64,000 nucleotides of DNA from Streptomyces phaeoluteigriseus (GTDB taxonomy: Bacteria; Actinomycetota; Actinomycetes; Streptomycetales; Streptomycetaceae), in assembly GCF_001896135.2 (NCBI RefSeq), contig NZ_MPOH02000015.1:353321-417320 (forward strand), read 5' to 3'. Every line of letters begins with the position of its first letter. The stretch's first letter is position 1. The translations under genes and the position numbers were made by a program. Below the pieces are notes generated by a model, which had not been told where the DNA came from, ran no database searches, and worked only from the letters and a program-made list of their open reading frames with translations. Positions 52,558 through 62,444 of the stretch are shown piece by piece.

Positions 52558-53120
52558 GGTCTGCCTCCCGTCCCGACCCGCGTCATGATCTCGCACAGCG
52601 CCCGGTCGTCGAAGATCCGTGCCGTCGGGATCCGCACGGTGGTCCGGGTCCGGCCGGTGATCGGGTGCCCGGCCAGGTTGACCCAGTAGCAGCAGTGCCG
52701 CAGGTCGAGCCGGTCGTGTCCGGCCCTCAGCCACTGGTCCCGCGACCGCGGGACGATCATCACGACGAGGATCTTGTGCACCGAGACCGGGGTGCGGGCG
52801 AGCTTGCGCAGGTGGTCGTTGTCGAGCGTGAAGGAGAAGGAGCGCCCCGGCGGGTGGGGCGGGAGCTGGTACGTGGCCTTCAGCTGCACCTTGATGGTCA
52901 CCTCGTCGTCGACGGTGTGTCCGGGGGCGCTGTGGCTGACGTGCCAGTCGATGCCGTTGTCGGGGAACGGCTGGGACAGCGAACAGCCCGCGGCCGCCGC
53001 GACCGCGTGGAGGTAACCGACCTGGAGTGTCTCCATGCACGCCGTGGTGGCGAGTGAGCCGCGATGGGGCCCCGTGCGTTCGGGCAGCAGCCCGCCACGC
53101 TCGGGCTGCGCTATCGCCAT
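52554..53120 (-). CDS. DUF4365 protein, possible PD-(D/E)XK-like nuclease
   Basis: The ATG at 53118-53120 gives 188 residues. The conserved DUF4365 core runs from CMETLQVGYLHAVAAAAGCSL through NGIDWHVSH, EVTIKVQLKATY, ILVVMIVPR and HCCYWVNLAG. The spaced D ... Q-x-K residues (IDW, VQLK) fit my memory that this family belongs to the restriction-endonuclease-like superfamily. Nuclease activity is therefore possible but not shown. It overlaps the downstream unknown gene by 4 bp, so the two are co-expressed. Divergent from the exonuclease gene, with a spacing of about 190 nt. Confidence 0.75.
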   Translation of the reverse strand: MAIAQPERGGLLPERTGPHRGSLATTACMETLQVGYLHAVAAAAGCSLSQPFPDNGIDWHVSHSAPGHTVDDEVTIKVQLKATYQLPPHPPGRSFSFTLDNDHLRKLARTPVSVHKILVVMIVPRSRDQWLRAGHDRLDLRHCCYWVNLAGHPITGRTRTTVRIPTARIFDDRALCEIMTRVGTGGRP

Positions 53121-53313
53121 GACCGGACAGCCTTCCGAGCAAAGAGGAGCCCCGCACCGGGGGCCGGGAGAAATACCGCGTCGCGCCCCTGAACTGGCAG
53201 GACCCGTACTCCTGTTGTCTCCTGGCGGCGTACGGCGCAAACAGCCCGGGTATCACCAGACAGGCAGAGGACGGGGCGTCAGCTGTCCTGGGTGAGTGAG
53301 GGGTTGTGGTGGT

Positions 53314-54038
53314 ATGACGTGCTGGTACGAGGGGCCGCTGGCGGCCTTCGACACGGAGACGACGGGCGTCGACGTCGAGACCGACCGGATCGTGTCGGCC
53401 GCGCTGGTCGTGCAGGACGGGCCGGCCTGCGGCCCAGGGTGAGCCGGTGGCTGGTGAACCCGGGCGTGCCGGTACCCGAAGGGGCGACGGCGGTACACGG
53501 CCTGACGGACGATCACCTCCAGCGGAACGGCCGTTGGCCCGCGCCGGTGATGTACGAGATAGCCGAGCTGCTCGGCGAACAGGCGGCGGCCGGACGGCCG
53601 CTGGTGGTGATGAACGCGCCGTTCGACCTGACGCTGCTCGACCGGGAGCTGCGCCGGCACCGCGCGTCCTCGCTGGGGCACTGGTTGGAGCCGGCGCCGC
53701 TGCGGGTGCTGGACCCACGGGTCCTGGACAAGCACCTGGACCGCTACCGCAAGGGCCGCCGCACGCTCACCGACCTGTGCGGGCACTACGGCGTGACGCT
53801 GGCCGACGCGCACGACGCGGCGGCGGACGCGGCCGCCGCACTGGAGGTCGTACGGGCGCTGGGGCGGCGTTTCGCGGCCCGGCTGGAGCGGCTGACCCCC
53901 GCCGAGTTGCACACGCTCCAGGCGTCCTGGCACGCGGCGCAGGCCCGGGGGCTCCAGGCGTGGTTCGCGCGCAGCGGCACCCCGGAGACGGTCGACACGT
54001 CGTGGCCGCTGCGCCCGGCGATGTCGGCGGCGGCGTGA
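53314..54038 (+). CDS. DnaQ-family 3'-5' exonuclease (one frameshift near the N-terminus)
   Basis: ATG 53314 starts MTCWYEGPLAAFDTETTGVDVETDRIVSAALV, with the ExoI motif FDTETTG. Near 53425 the frame shifts: the literal frame stops after GPACGPG, whereas the next frame continues RVSRWLVNPGVPVPEGATAVHGLTDDHL (ExoII region). It goes on through LVVMNAPFDLTLLDREL to the ExoIII-type HDAAADAAAALEVV (H and D present). Restoring one base gives about 241 residues, likely proofreading or nucleic-acid trimming. Probably an intact gene with a sequencing error. Confidence 0.85.
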
Positions 54039-54074
54039 CGAGGACAGCGGCCGACGGGCACGGAAGGGCATGCA

Positions 54075-54107
54075 AAAGGCCGGTCCGCGTGCTGCGGACC
54101 GGCCTTT
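54075..54107. terminator. Strong bidirectional terminator between the exonuclease gene and tRNA-Val
   Basis: AAAGGCCGGTCCGC and GCGGACCGGCCTTT form a perfect 14-bp stem with a 5-nt loop. A/T runs on both sides suit termination of both the exonuclease gene and the oppositely oriented tRNA. Confidence 0.85.
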
Positions 54108-54112
54108 CCCGG

Positions 54113-54184
54113 TGGGCGATACTGGTTTCGAACCAGTGACCTCTTCGGTGTGAACGAAGCGCTCTCCCACTGAGCTAATCGCCC
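54113..54184 (-). tRNA. tRNA-Val (anticodon CAC)
   Basis: On the minus strand the sequence folds into a full cloverleaf. The acceptor stem GGGCGAT/ATCGCCC, D arm TAGCTCAGTGGGAGAGC, anticodon stem CTTCG/CGAAG with loop TTCACAC, and T arm CTGGTTCGAAACCAG are all present. The anticodon is CAC. Discriminator base is A; the 3' CCA is not encoded. It is followed by a strong terminator. Confidence 0.97.
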
Positions 54185-54223
54185 GGGAACGCACTGAACA
54201 ATACAGGTCCCCTCGGGTTTCCT

Positions 54224-54670
54224 TCAAACCGCTTCGAGATACCGGAGCAGTCCGCGCCGCCCGGCCCGCATCATCAGCCGGTGGTTGGCGCGAAACAGCG
54301 GACGTCCCGGCACGGCGAACGTCCTGAGCAGCGGTTTGGTCACCTCGACGACCTGCTCGTACCGGGCGAGGCTCCCGGTGCCGTGCGCGGTGACCGTCCA
54401 GCGCGCCCAGCCCTGGATGTCCCCGGTCATCGCGATCTCCAGCACCCCGGCCACCGGGTCTCGTCGCACCTCGCGCCCGGTGAAGGTCATGGCGTACGGC
54501 AGGAGCGAGCGGATGGTCATGACGCCGGTGGTGTCGTCGAGCCGGGTCACCTCGCGGACCTGCGGCCACCAGCGGGGATAGTCCTCGGCCCGCTCCAGCG
54601 CCGCGTAGACGGCGGCGGACGGCGCGGGCAGCGGCCACCGGCTGAGGAAGCGGTAGTGGTTCCAGTCCAT
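54224..54670 (-). CDS. SRPBCC (polyketide cyclase/START-like) protein
   Basis: The ATG at 54668-54670 gives 148 residues starting MDWNHYRFLSRWPLPAPSAAVYAALERAEDYPRWWPQVREV, the helix-grip fold beginning of Polyketide_cyc2 proteins. It continues RSLLPYAMTFTGREVRRDPVAGVLEIAMTGDIQGWARWTV. These proteins bind hydrophobic ligands; the ligand is unknown. The longer in-frame region upstream is non-coding by composition. It is divergent from the large membrane protein gene. Confidence 0.85.
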   Translation of the reverse strand: MDWNHYRFLSRWPLPAPSAAVYAALERAEDYPRWWPQVREVTRLDDTTGVMTIRSLLPYAMTFTGREVRRDPVAGVLEIAMTGDIQGWARWTVTAHGTGSLARYEQVVEVTKPLLRTFAVPGRPLFRANHRLMMRAGRRGLLRYLEAV

Positions 54671-54764
54671 ATGCCGAGTGTGCCCGTACACGGACCGGGA
54701 TCTGAGTACGTCCTGAGTAGCCGCGCTCATGCCGTGCGGCGTGACGCGGGCCACACTCCGTTCC

Positions 54765-57101
54765 ATGACGCACATTCCGCCCCCGGCCGAGGAGCTGCGG
54801 CTCCTCGACGCAGAGCTGTGGCAACTGGACGCCCGCCGGGCCCAGTTGCTCGCACGCCGTGCCTGGCTGGTCGCCTCGCTCCAGTCGGCGCGCCCGGTCC
54901 GGCCGCCGCTGCCCCCGGCCGCCCCCCGCCCCGAGGCGAGCGCCCCGCGGGTCCAGAACGTGCTCCTGCTGCTCGGCGGCGTGCTGCTCACCATCGCGGC
55001 GATCGCGTTCACGCTGGTCAGCTGGGGTCACCTCGGGGTCACCGGGCGGGCCCTGGTGCTGGGCACGGTCACGCTGGCGGTGCTCGCCGCGCCGGTGCCG
55101 CTGCTGCGGCGCGGGCTGCGCTCGACGGCGGAGTCGGTGGCCGGTCTCGGCCTGGCGCTGACGGTGCTGGACGCCTACGCCCTGCACGGGGCCGCCCTCA
55201 CCGACACCGACGGCACGGGCTACGCGGCGGTCGCCGCGGCGGTGCTCGCCGCGCTCTGGACGGCGTACGGCCGCGGTCTCGGCGCACTGCGGCTGCCGCT
55301 GCCCGCCGGGCTGGTCGCGGCCCAACTCCCCCTGGTCCTCTGGGCGGTCGCGGCGGGCGCGGATCCGTACGGCGTCGCGACGGCGATGCTGGTGACGGCC
55401 GGTCTCGACGCGGTGCTGGCGTTCGGGATGACGGCCGGCGCCGTCCGGGTCACGGTCACGGCCGGTGCGTACGGCCTGGGCGGCTGGGGGGTGCTGGCGG
55501 CCGGGTGGCTGTCCTGGACGGCCACCGGTCCGGGCGCGCCGCCCGTGCGGCGGCGCTCCTCACCTTCGCGGCGGTGATCGCTCTGGTGGCCGCCGCGCGG
55601 CTGCCGGAGCCGGCCGTCGCGAAGGGCACGGCGCTCGCCGGGGGCCTGCTGCTGGTGGCGGCGGGCGGCGGCCTGCTCCGGGTGTTCCTGTCCGCCGGCT
55701 GGGCGGTCCCGGTCCATCTGGCGTTCGGTGTCGCGCTGTTGGCGGCGGTGCGCGCGGACCGGCTCCCCGGGCCCGTGCGGCAGGGTCTCCTGCGGGCCTC
55801 CGCCGCGGTGCAGGCGCTCGCGCTGCTGTGGGCCGTACCGCTGGCCGTCGTCACGTTGCTGGGCCCGCTCGGCCGGGTGGAGCGCCCGTGGTCGGGCGAG
55901 GTGTCGGACGCCCGCGCCGCGGTCACCGCGCACACGCCGTGGCCGACGTACGCGGGGCAGGCGCTCCTCGTCCTGGTGGCCGTCGCCGGTGTCCTGGCCG
56001 CCCTGGCCGTGCGGCGGCACCAGCCCTGGCGTCCGCGGGCGCGGACCGGAGCGCTGCTCCTGGCCTGGGCGGCCTGCCTGGCCCTTCCCTCGGTACTCGA
56101 ACTGCCCTACACCGTAGCCCTGTTGACGGCGGGCGCCGTGACGGTGGCGGCGGCCTTCCTGCCCACGCCGTGGCTCGCCCTGGCCACCTCGCTCCACATC
56201 GCGTTCCTGTCCCTGGCCACGCGGTCGGCGACGCTGACCGTCCTGTCGGCGCTGACCGTGCTGGGCGCGACGGCGGCCCGGTGGCCGCGCCTCACCCCGG
56301 TCGCGGCGCCGGCCGCCCTCGGGTACGCCACCACGCTGGCCTGTGCGACGGGTGCCGCGGCGGACTGGCAGCCGCCGCACACGGCGCTGCTCGTCCTCTG
56401 CGTGCCCGTGGTCGCGGCCCTGGCCGCCGCCCGGCTCGGCGCGTCACCGGCGACCCTGCCGGTGGAGGCGGCCGGAACCACCGCCGCGGTGCTCGCCCTG
56501 GGCCTCGCGGTGACCGACCCGCCGATGCTGGCGACGGTGCTGGCGGGCTGCGGGGTGATCGCCGCGGGCACGGCGGCCCGGCCCGAGCGCCGCGAGGCCG
56601 GCTACGCGGCCGCCGTCCTGTTCCTGCTGGCCACCTGGGTCAGGCTCGCCGCCTGGGACGTCACCACCCCGGAGGCGTACACCCTCCCGGTGGCCGTCCC
56701 CGCGCTGCTCGTCGGCGCCTGGCGCCGGCACCGCGACCCGCTGACCGGATCCTGGACGGCGTACGGCCCCGGACTCACCGCGGCCCTGCTGCCGAGCCTG
56801 GCCTCGGCCTGGAGCGACCCGGAGTGGACGCGCCCGCTGCTGCTGGGCGCGGCGGCCCTGCTGGTCACGCTGCTGGGCGCCCGGCACCGGCTGCGGGCCC
56901 CGCTGGTCCTCGGTGGCTCGGTGCTGGTGCTGGACGCCCTGCACGAACTGGCCCCCTATCTCGTCCAGGTGGCCGACGCGCTCCCCCGCTGGGTACCCCC
57001 CCGCACTCGCCGGAGTCCTGCTGCTCGCCGTGGGTGCGACGTACGAGCGTCGGATCCGGGACGTCCGGCATGTGCGGGAGGTCCTGGAGAGAATGAACTG
57101 A
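54765..57101 (+). CDS. Large polytopic membrane protein, about 780 residues, with two frameshifts
   Basis: Starts MTHIPPPAEELRLLDAELWQLDARRAQLLARRAWLV (ATG 54765), a cytoplasmic helical head with a LxxLDAELxxLDxRRxxLLxRR pattern. About 18-20 Ala/Leu/Val-rich transmembrane helices follow. The frame changes near 55541 (TATGPG to RAARAAALLTFAAVIALVAAA) and again at a C7 run near 57000, after which the natural end ALAGVLLLAVGATYERRIRDVRHVREVLERMN is read, with a stop at 57101. The pattern matches actinobacterial SCP1.201-like/DUF2157-like multi-spanning proteins of unknown function. The two shifts are probably sequencing errors. Confidence 0.75.
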
Positions 57102-57120
57102 ACCGCGGTGAACCGGCCCT

Positions 57121-59858
57121 CTACGACGGCATCCTGTCGCCGAGGAGGGCCAGGTTCTCGATGGCGGCGAGGCCGTAGAGCGCGGTGTCGTTGGTGGACA
57201 CCCAGGTGGCCTCGCTGCCCGGCACCAGGGTGGCGGGACCGCTCAGCGCCTCCGTCTTCCAGGGCGCGGACTCCTTGTAGCCGTCGGAGTTGTAGAACTT
57301 CTCCCAGGCCCGCTTGGCGAGCTTCTCGTCGCCGGTCTTGACGGCCGCGTACGCGTCGAGGCGCGAGTGGCCCTGGAACAGCAGCAGGGTGCCGAAGTTG
57401 GAGCCGTAGCGTGCCGCCTGCTCGGCCTTTGTGGCGTTGAAGTAGCGGCAGTAGTCGAAGTACGCCTCGTTGAACTTCGGCATGTCGACGAGGTGGATCA
57501 GCTCGGCGCACAGCTCGTTGAGACCGAAGACGGCCGAGAGGTGCGAGACACCGACGGCCGGCTTGTCGGCGACGGCGAACTTCCCGGTGTCCAGGTCGTA
57601 GAGGCCGGTGCCCTGCACGAACCCGTTGGGCTGGGCGGCGATCGTCTCCATGGTGGACAGTACCCGCGCCCTGGCCTTCTCCCACTTGGGGCCCTTGCGC
57701 TCCCACTCGGTGAGCCAGGCCGACACCAGACCGCTCCAGTCGGTGCCGAAGCCGATCGACAGGGCGTGCCGGTCGGGGGTGTACGGCTCGGTGCGGATCT
57801 TCCGGATCGGGTCCAGGACGAGGAACGTCTCGTCCGAGTCGACGTTGGCGTGCATGAGGTCGCCGACCCGCTCGTCCGCCGTGAGGAAGTAGTAGTAGCG
57901 GCGGTACGTCGTGTTGGCGATGCGCTGCTGCTTGGCACTGTCGGCGTAGTGCTGCACGCCGTGCCGGGTGCCGAGGCCCGCCCACTGGCCGAGGTGGTAG
58001 ACGTCCACCTCACCGGTGTGCCGGGTCATCGCCTCGGCGAAGCGGAAGATGTCCGACCGGCCGCTGCGCAGATACGCGAACCAGAGCCAGAGGTCCGGCG
58101 ACAGCTCGGAGTTGTCCCAGGCGTAGCCGCCGATGTCGTAGCGCCACTGGTGCCGCACGGTGTCGTACGTGTGCATGATGTCGCCGTAGTCCCAGAAGCC
58201 GTACCACCGGCGCTGCTCCACCTGGTCCTTGTAATAGGTGAAGAGGAAGTCGAGGTGGTCCTCGATCTTGGCCTTGGCGGGGGTGGAGCGGTCCGGCTCG
58301 GAGTACAGGCCCGGGCCGAAGACCTGCGCCTTGATGAGCTGCCTGGGCGGGGCGGCGAGCTGGGGCAGCACCCGGACGGCCTCGACCTGTTCGGCGAGGG
58401 CCGCGGGTGTCGGCGTCGACGCGTTGGCCCAGAAGAGGAGTTCGGAGGTACGGGCGATGCCGTAGGGGGTGCCGAAGCCGGGCTCGTAGTCCTCGTAGGT
58501 GATGTTGAGGCCCTCGAGCTGCTCGGGGAAGGTGTCCTGGGCCATGCCGTCGTGGTAGAAGCGCAGGTCCATGGGCTGCGCCTCGGGCGACCAGAGCCAG
58601 AGGGTGACCTGGGCCTCGTCGGTCTGGGCGTCACGGATGTCGAGCTGGGCGGGGTGCTTCTCCCAGAAGTCCCGCAGACCGAAGGAGAACCCGCCGCTCA
58701 CGCCGCCGACGTACCCGAAGCCGGAGGCGCGCCTGCCGCCGCCGGCGCCGATCCAGCCGTGGCCCTTCTTGGTCCGCTTGCGCACGGTGAAGCCGTCCGC
58801 GGACAGCTGGGAGAGGGTGTAGTCGCCCCACTCGGGGATGTACTGGAGCCGGGTGGTGACCCGCTGGTCCCAGGTGGCCGGGTCCGGCAGTTTCTCGCCC
58901 GCGTACTGGGCCGCCTGGACGGCCGCGCCCGGGTCCCGGCGCAGGCCGGTGATGCCCTTGACGGCCTCGCGCAGCAGACCGGTGCCCTCGCCGCCGATGC
59001 GGATGTGACGGTCGTAGGCCTGGTCGCGCATCGGGACGGTGAAGCGCACCCCGAGGCCGCGGATGAAGTCGCCGCCGGCCTTGCCGGGCTCCTGTGTGCC
59101 GTCGAAGGTGATGGTGTGCACCATGCGGAAGGAGTCGGCGCCCGCGTAGAAGTAGAGCCGGATGGAGAACGGGAGCCAGCTGCGGCTTCCCTTGCGGTGC
59201 TTGCCGTCGATGCGGACGACCGCGCGCACCGGGCCCTCCTGCTCGACGGTGACGGCGTCGACGGCCCCGTCGAAGCGCTCGGTCTTGACCGCGCCCTGGT
59301 CCTCGTCCTCGATCTCGGGCTGCCGGATCAGCACCAGGCGGCCGTTCTTGGCGATCTCGGTGGAGCCGCGGGTGACCGACTTGACGAGAGTGGCGCCGGA
59401 CTTGCCGATCCTCGCGGTGATGACACCGGTCGACACGTCGATGGTGCCGCCGCTCCTGTCGACGGTGACCTTCCTGGCGGGGGCGGCGGGTGTCCCGGCG
59501 GCGAGGGTGAGCTTGCCCTCGCCGGAACTCACGGCGTGGGCGGTCCACTTGAGCGATCCGTCCGGCCAGTAGGCGATCGGCCAGGACTGCACGGGGACGG
59601 CCTTGCCGCCGGCGTCCGTCAGCGTGAAGGTCTGGTCCTCCCGGTAGGTGCCCATCGGCCAGGGCACCCCGAGCGTGGAGCCGGGGGCGGCGCCGAGGCC
59701 GCCGTCCTCGAGCCAGTCCAGGGTGACGGGGTCGGCGTCCGCGGGCGCCGTCCTGGGGGCGGCCTCGCGTCCTTCGCCCCTAGCGCCCAGCTGAACTGGG
59801 CGGCGGCTCCGGCGACGGCCGCCGCTTTGAGAAGGGACCTGCGGGGGATGGGGGACAT
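57121..59858 (-). CDS. Exported exo-rhamnogalacturonan lyase family protein (YetA/PcRGLX-like)
   Basis: Predicted secreted pectin-degrading enzyme. ATG 59858 begins MSPIPRRSLLKAAAVAGAAAQFSWALGA, a twin-arginine signal (RRSLLK) with AAGGA 6 nt upstream. Near 59783 (in GCTAGGGGCG) the frame shifts by one base, after which the frame gives TAPADADPVTLDWLEDGG and the long enzyme domain starting VPWPMGTYREDQTFTLTDAGGKAVPVQSWPIAYWPDGSLKW. It continues to the helical C-terminal domain (DYGDIMHTYDTVRHQW, GTRHGVQHYADSAKQQ). Corrected length is about 910 residues. The family is my recognition by pattern (N-terminal RIFT-type barrel, central sandwich, C-terminal helices). Last gene of the sugar operon. 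Confidence 0.8.
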
Positions 59859-59991
59859 GGCCATTCCTTTCCGTGCGGGTGCGGTGTGGTCAGGGGCAGG
59901 TGCGTGGGTCGAGGCGATTCGCGGTGATCAGGGCATGACAGAGCGAGGTGCGGCGCCGAGGCGCCTTTCCGGCGAGGGAGGGGGCCGCCCG

Positions 59992-60591
59992 TCAGCGGCG
60001 CCGGTGACGCTCCTCCACGGCGACGGCGGCCGCGGCGACGGCCCCGAGGACCGGGACCGCCAGCGGCGCGACGAACAAGGCGGACAGGGTGACGACGGCG
60101 AGCCCGCAGACGAGCAGGAAGGACCCGGCGGGATCGAGCACGGTCCGCCGCCCGGCACCCGCGAGCAGCGCCCGCCAGGTCGAGTCCGGTGTCCAGAGGG
60201 CCGCCGCCCGCAGCAGGGCCACGGCAAGGCCGATCAGCGCGAGGCTGCCGACGGCCCCGACGAACGGTCCACCGGGAAGCCCGGCCCGCGCGGCGAGGAC
60301 GTCCACCCAGACCGCGGCGGCCGCCACCCACCCGGCGAGCCCGACGGCCCACCCGCCGCGCACGGCCGCCCGGAAGTCCACGACGAACTCCCGCAAGCCG
60401 CTGACCCGGTGCGTCGTACGGCGCCGCAGATGCCGTGCGCCGGCGGCGAAGGCCGCGGGGTAGGTGACGACCCCGAGACAGGCCACGGCGATCCAGACTC
60501 CGGTGAGCAGACACTCGGCGAAGATCGCGAAGCGCTCACCGAACACGGACTCCCTGCGCGGTGAGCGGTCCTTCACACGCGATTGCGCCAT
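59992..60591 (-). CDS. YesL-like DUF624 membrane protein
   Basis: The 199 residues contain about five transmembrane helices (LTGVWIAVACLGVVTYPAAFAAGARHLRRR; AVGLAGWVAAAAVWVDVLAA; AVGSLALIGLAVALL; SFLLVCGLAVVTLSALFVAPLAVPVLGAVAAAAVAVEERHRRR). The N-terminal AxxxxxFFGxxxxxxGV-type beginning fits DUF624/YesL. In Bacillus, yesL lies in the rhamnogalacturonan cluster, which matches the lyase and transporter around it. Start ATG 60591, 10 nt after the permease stop. Role in transport or sensing unknown. Confidence 0.8.
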   Translation of the reverse strand: MAQSRVKDRSPRRESVFGERFAIFAECLLTGVWIAVACLGVVTYPAAFAAGARHLRRRTTHRVSGLREFVVDFRAAVRGGWAVGLAGWVAAAAVWVDVLAARAGLPGGPFVGAVGSLALIGLAVALLRAAALWTPDSTWRALLAGAGRRTVLDPAGSFLLVCGLAVVTLSALFVAPLAVPVLGAVAAAAVAVEERHRRR

Positions 60592-60601
60592 GGTGAACGC
60601 C

Positions 60602-61477
60602 TCAGCCCTTCAGTCCGGAGGTCGCCATACCGTCGATGAGATAGCGCTGGAAGGCCATGAAGAAGGCGATGACCGGCACCAGCGCCACCAGCGACATCGC
60701 GATCATGCTGCCGTAGTTGGAGATGCCCTCCTGGTCGCGGAACATCATCAGACCGAGCGAAACCGTGTACTTGGAAGGGGTGTTGAGGTAGATCAACGGC
60801 CCCATGAAGTCGTTCCACGCGTTGATGAAGGTGAAGATGGCGCTGGTGATGATGGCGGGGCGGCTCAGCGGCAGCACGATGGACCAGTAGGTCCTCAAGT
60901 GACCGCAGCCGTCGAGCTTGGCGGCCTCGTCCAGCTCGCGCGGCAGTCCGCGCATGAACTGCACCATCAGGAAGACGAAGAACGCCTCCGTGGCCAGGAA
61001 CTTGCCCGCGACGAGCGGGACGAGGGTGTCGATGTAGCCGAGGTTGCGAAACAGCACGTACTGCGGGATGAGCAGCACGTGGTACGGCAGCAGCAGGGTG
61101 CCGATCATCAGCGTGAAGAGCAGGTTGCGCCCGACGAACCGGATCTTGGCGAAGGCGTACGCCGTCAGCGAGCTGGAGAGCACCACACCGGCCACGGCCA
61201 GGACGGCGTACATCAGCGAGTTGCCGAAGAAGCTGCCGATGGAGATGCCGGAGATGCCGTCGGCCAGCCCGGAGAAGTTCGCCCAGACCGGCTCGGTGGG
61301 CAGCAGGTCGATGCTGGCGATGATGTCCTTGCTCGGCTTGAACGAGGCGCCGAACACCCAGATCACCGGGTAGAGGACGACCGCGAGCAGCAGCAGCGCG
61401 CCCACGTGCCAGGCGAGGGATCCGGTGCGCCGCCGCTCGTTCTCGGTGCGCGCGGCAGGGGTGGTGACACTGGTCAC
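60602..61477 (-). CDS. Carbohydrate ABC transporter permease, MalG type
   Basis: Inner-membrane subunit of a sugar importer. GTG 61475-61477 overlaps the upstream permease stop (GTGA) and gives 291 residues: six membrane helices, N-terminal WHVGALLLLAVVLYPVIWVFGASF, and the ATPase-coupling EAA loop ELDEAAKLDGCGHLRTYWSIVLPLSRPAI. The end is AFQRYLIDGMATSGLKG, typical of the family. No ATPase gene is in the operon, so a shared MsiK-type ATPase probably energises it, as is usual in Streptomyces. Confidence 0.93.
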   Translation of the reverse strand: MTSVTTPAARTENERRRTGSLAWHVGALLLLAVVLYPVIWVFGASFKPSKDIIASIDLLPTEPVWANFSGLADGISGISIGSFFGNSLMYAVLAVAGVVLSSSLTAYAFAKIRFVGRNLLFTLMIGTLLLPYHVLLIPQYVLFRNLGYIDTLVPLVAGKFLATEAFFVFLMVQFMRGLPRELDEAAKLDGCGHLRTYWSIVLPLSRPAIITSAIFTFINAWNDFMGPLIYLNTPSKYTVSLGLMMFRDQEGISNYGSMIAMSLVALVPVIAFFMAFQRYLIDGMATSGLKG

Positions 61478-62430
61478 TTGGCGGCCTCCTCGTAGTGCAC
61501 CCACTTCTTCTGCGACCAGAACAGGACCGCCGTGACGAGCGCCACCGCGATCACCAGCGTCCAGGCCATCGCGGAGGCGAAGCCCATCTGGGCCTCCTTG
61601 AAGCCCTTCTGATACAGGTAACAGGTGTAGACGAGGGTGGCGTCGGCCGGTCCGCACCGGGTGTCGGAGACGACGTACGCCGAACCGAACACCTGGAACG
61701 CGTGGATGGACTCCAGCAGCACGTTGAAGAAGAGCACCGGGGAGATCATCGGCAGCGTGATGTTCCAGAACCGCCGGAGGGGGCCGGCCCCGTCCATCTC
61801 GGCGGCCTCGTACAGTTCCTGCGGCACCTGCTTGAGCCCGGCCAGGAAGATCACCATCGGCGCGCCGAACTGCCAGATGCTCAGCGCCACCAGGGAGTAC
61901 AGGACGTAGTCCGGGTTGCCGATCCAGCCGCCGACGTCCACCCCGAAGATCTTCTGCGTACGGTCCACGACGGCGTCGTCGGAGAACAGCGCCCGCCAGA
62001 CGAAGCCCACGGAGACGCTGGCGCCGATGAGCGACGGCATGTAGAACGCGGCCCGGTACAGGGCCTGCCCGCGCCGCTTCTGCGCGAGCAGCAGCGCCAC
62101 GCCGAGCGCGAGGAGAAGCTTCAGCGGTGTGGCCACGACGACGTACTTGAGCGTGACCTCCACCGACTTCTGCCAGCGCGGGTCCTGGAACATCGTCGTG
62201 AAGTTGTCGAGCCCCACCCACCGGGGCGGCGTGAACAGGTTGTAGCTGGTGAACGCGTAGTACAGCGACGCGATCATCGGCCCCGCCGTGAGGAGGACGA
62301 ACCCCGCGATCCACGGCGACATGAAGAGATAGCCGGCGAGGTTCTCGCGGCGCCGCCCGCGCCGCCCGGCGTCAGGAGCGGCGGACCGCTTCTTCGCCGG
62401 GCGGACGGGCGCTTCCTTGACGAGCGTCAT
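61474..62430 (-). CDS. Carbohydrate ABC transporter permease, MalF type
   Basis: Partner of the MalG-type permease. The 318 residues begin with a basic tail, then ENLAGYLFMSPWIAGFVLLTAGPMIASLYYAF. The coupling loop is ELYEAAEMDGAGPLRRFWNITLPMISPVLFFN. The start lies 14 nt after the binding-protein stop. Confidence 0.93.
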   Translation of the reverse strand: MTLVKEAPVRPAKKRSAAPDAGRRGRRRENLAGYLFMSPWIAGFVLLTAGPMIASLYYAFTSYNLFTPPRWVGLDNFTTMFQDPRWQKSVEVTLKYVVVATPLKLLLALGVALLLAQKRRGQALYRAAFYMPSLIGASVSVGFVWRALFSDDAVVDRTQKIFGVDVGGWIGNPDYVLYSLVALSIWQFGAPMVIFLAGLKQVPQELYEAAEMDGAGPLRRFWNITLPMISPVLFFNVLLESIHAFQVFGSAYVVSDTRCGPADATLVYTCYLYQKGFKEAQMGFASAMAWTLVIAVALVTAVLFWSQKKWVHYEEAAK

Positions 62431-62444
62431 GGTGGTACGTCCCC

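Noticed and set aside
54113..54184. Integrated element attachment at tRNA-Val
   Set aside because: No integrase gene, no duplicated tRNA 3' end and no change in base composition were seen next to the tRNA.
53253..55325. A 690-residue minus-strand frame containing a stretch like SSVGERFVHTEEVTGSKPVSPTG
   Set aside because: That stretch is a translated tRNA-Val gene, a classic false protein; the rest is antisense to the exonuclease and membrane protein genes.
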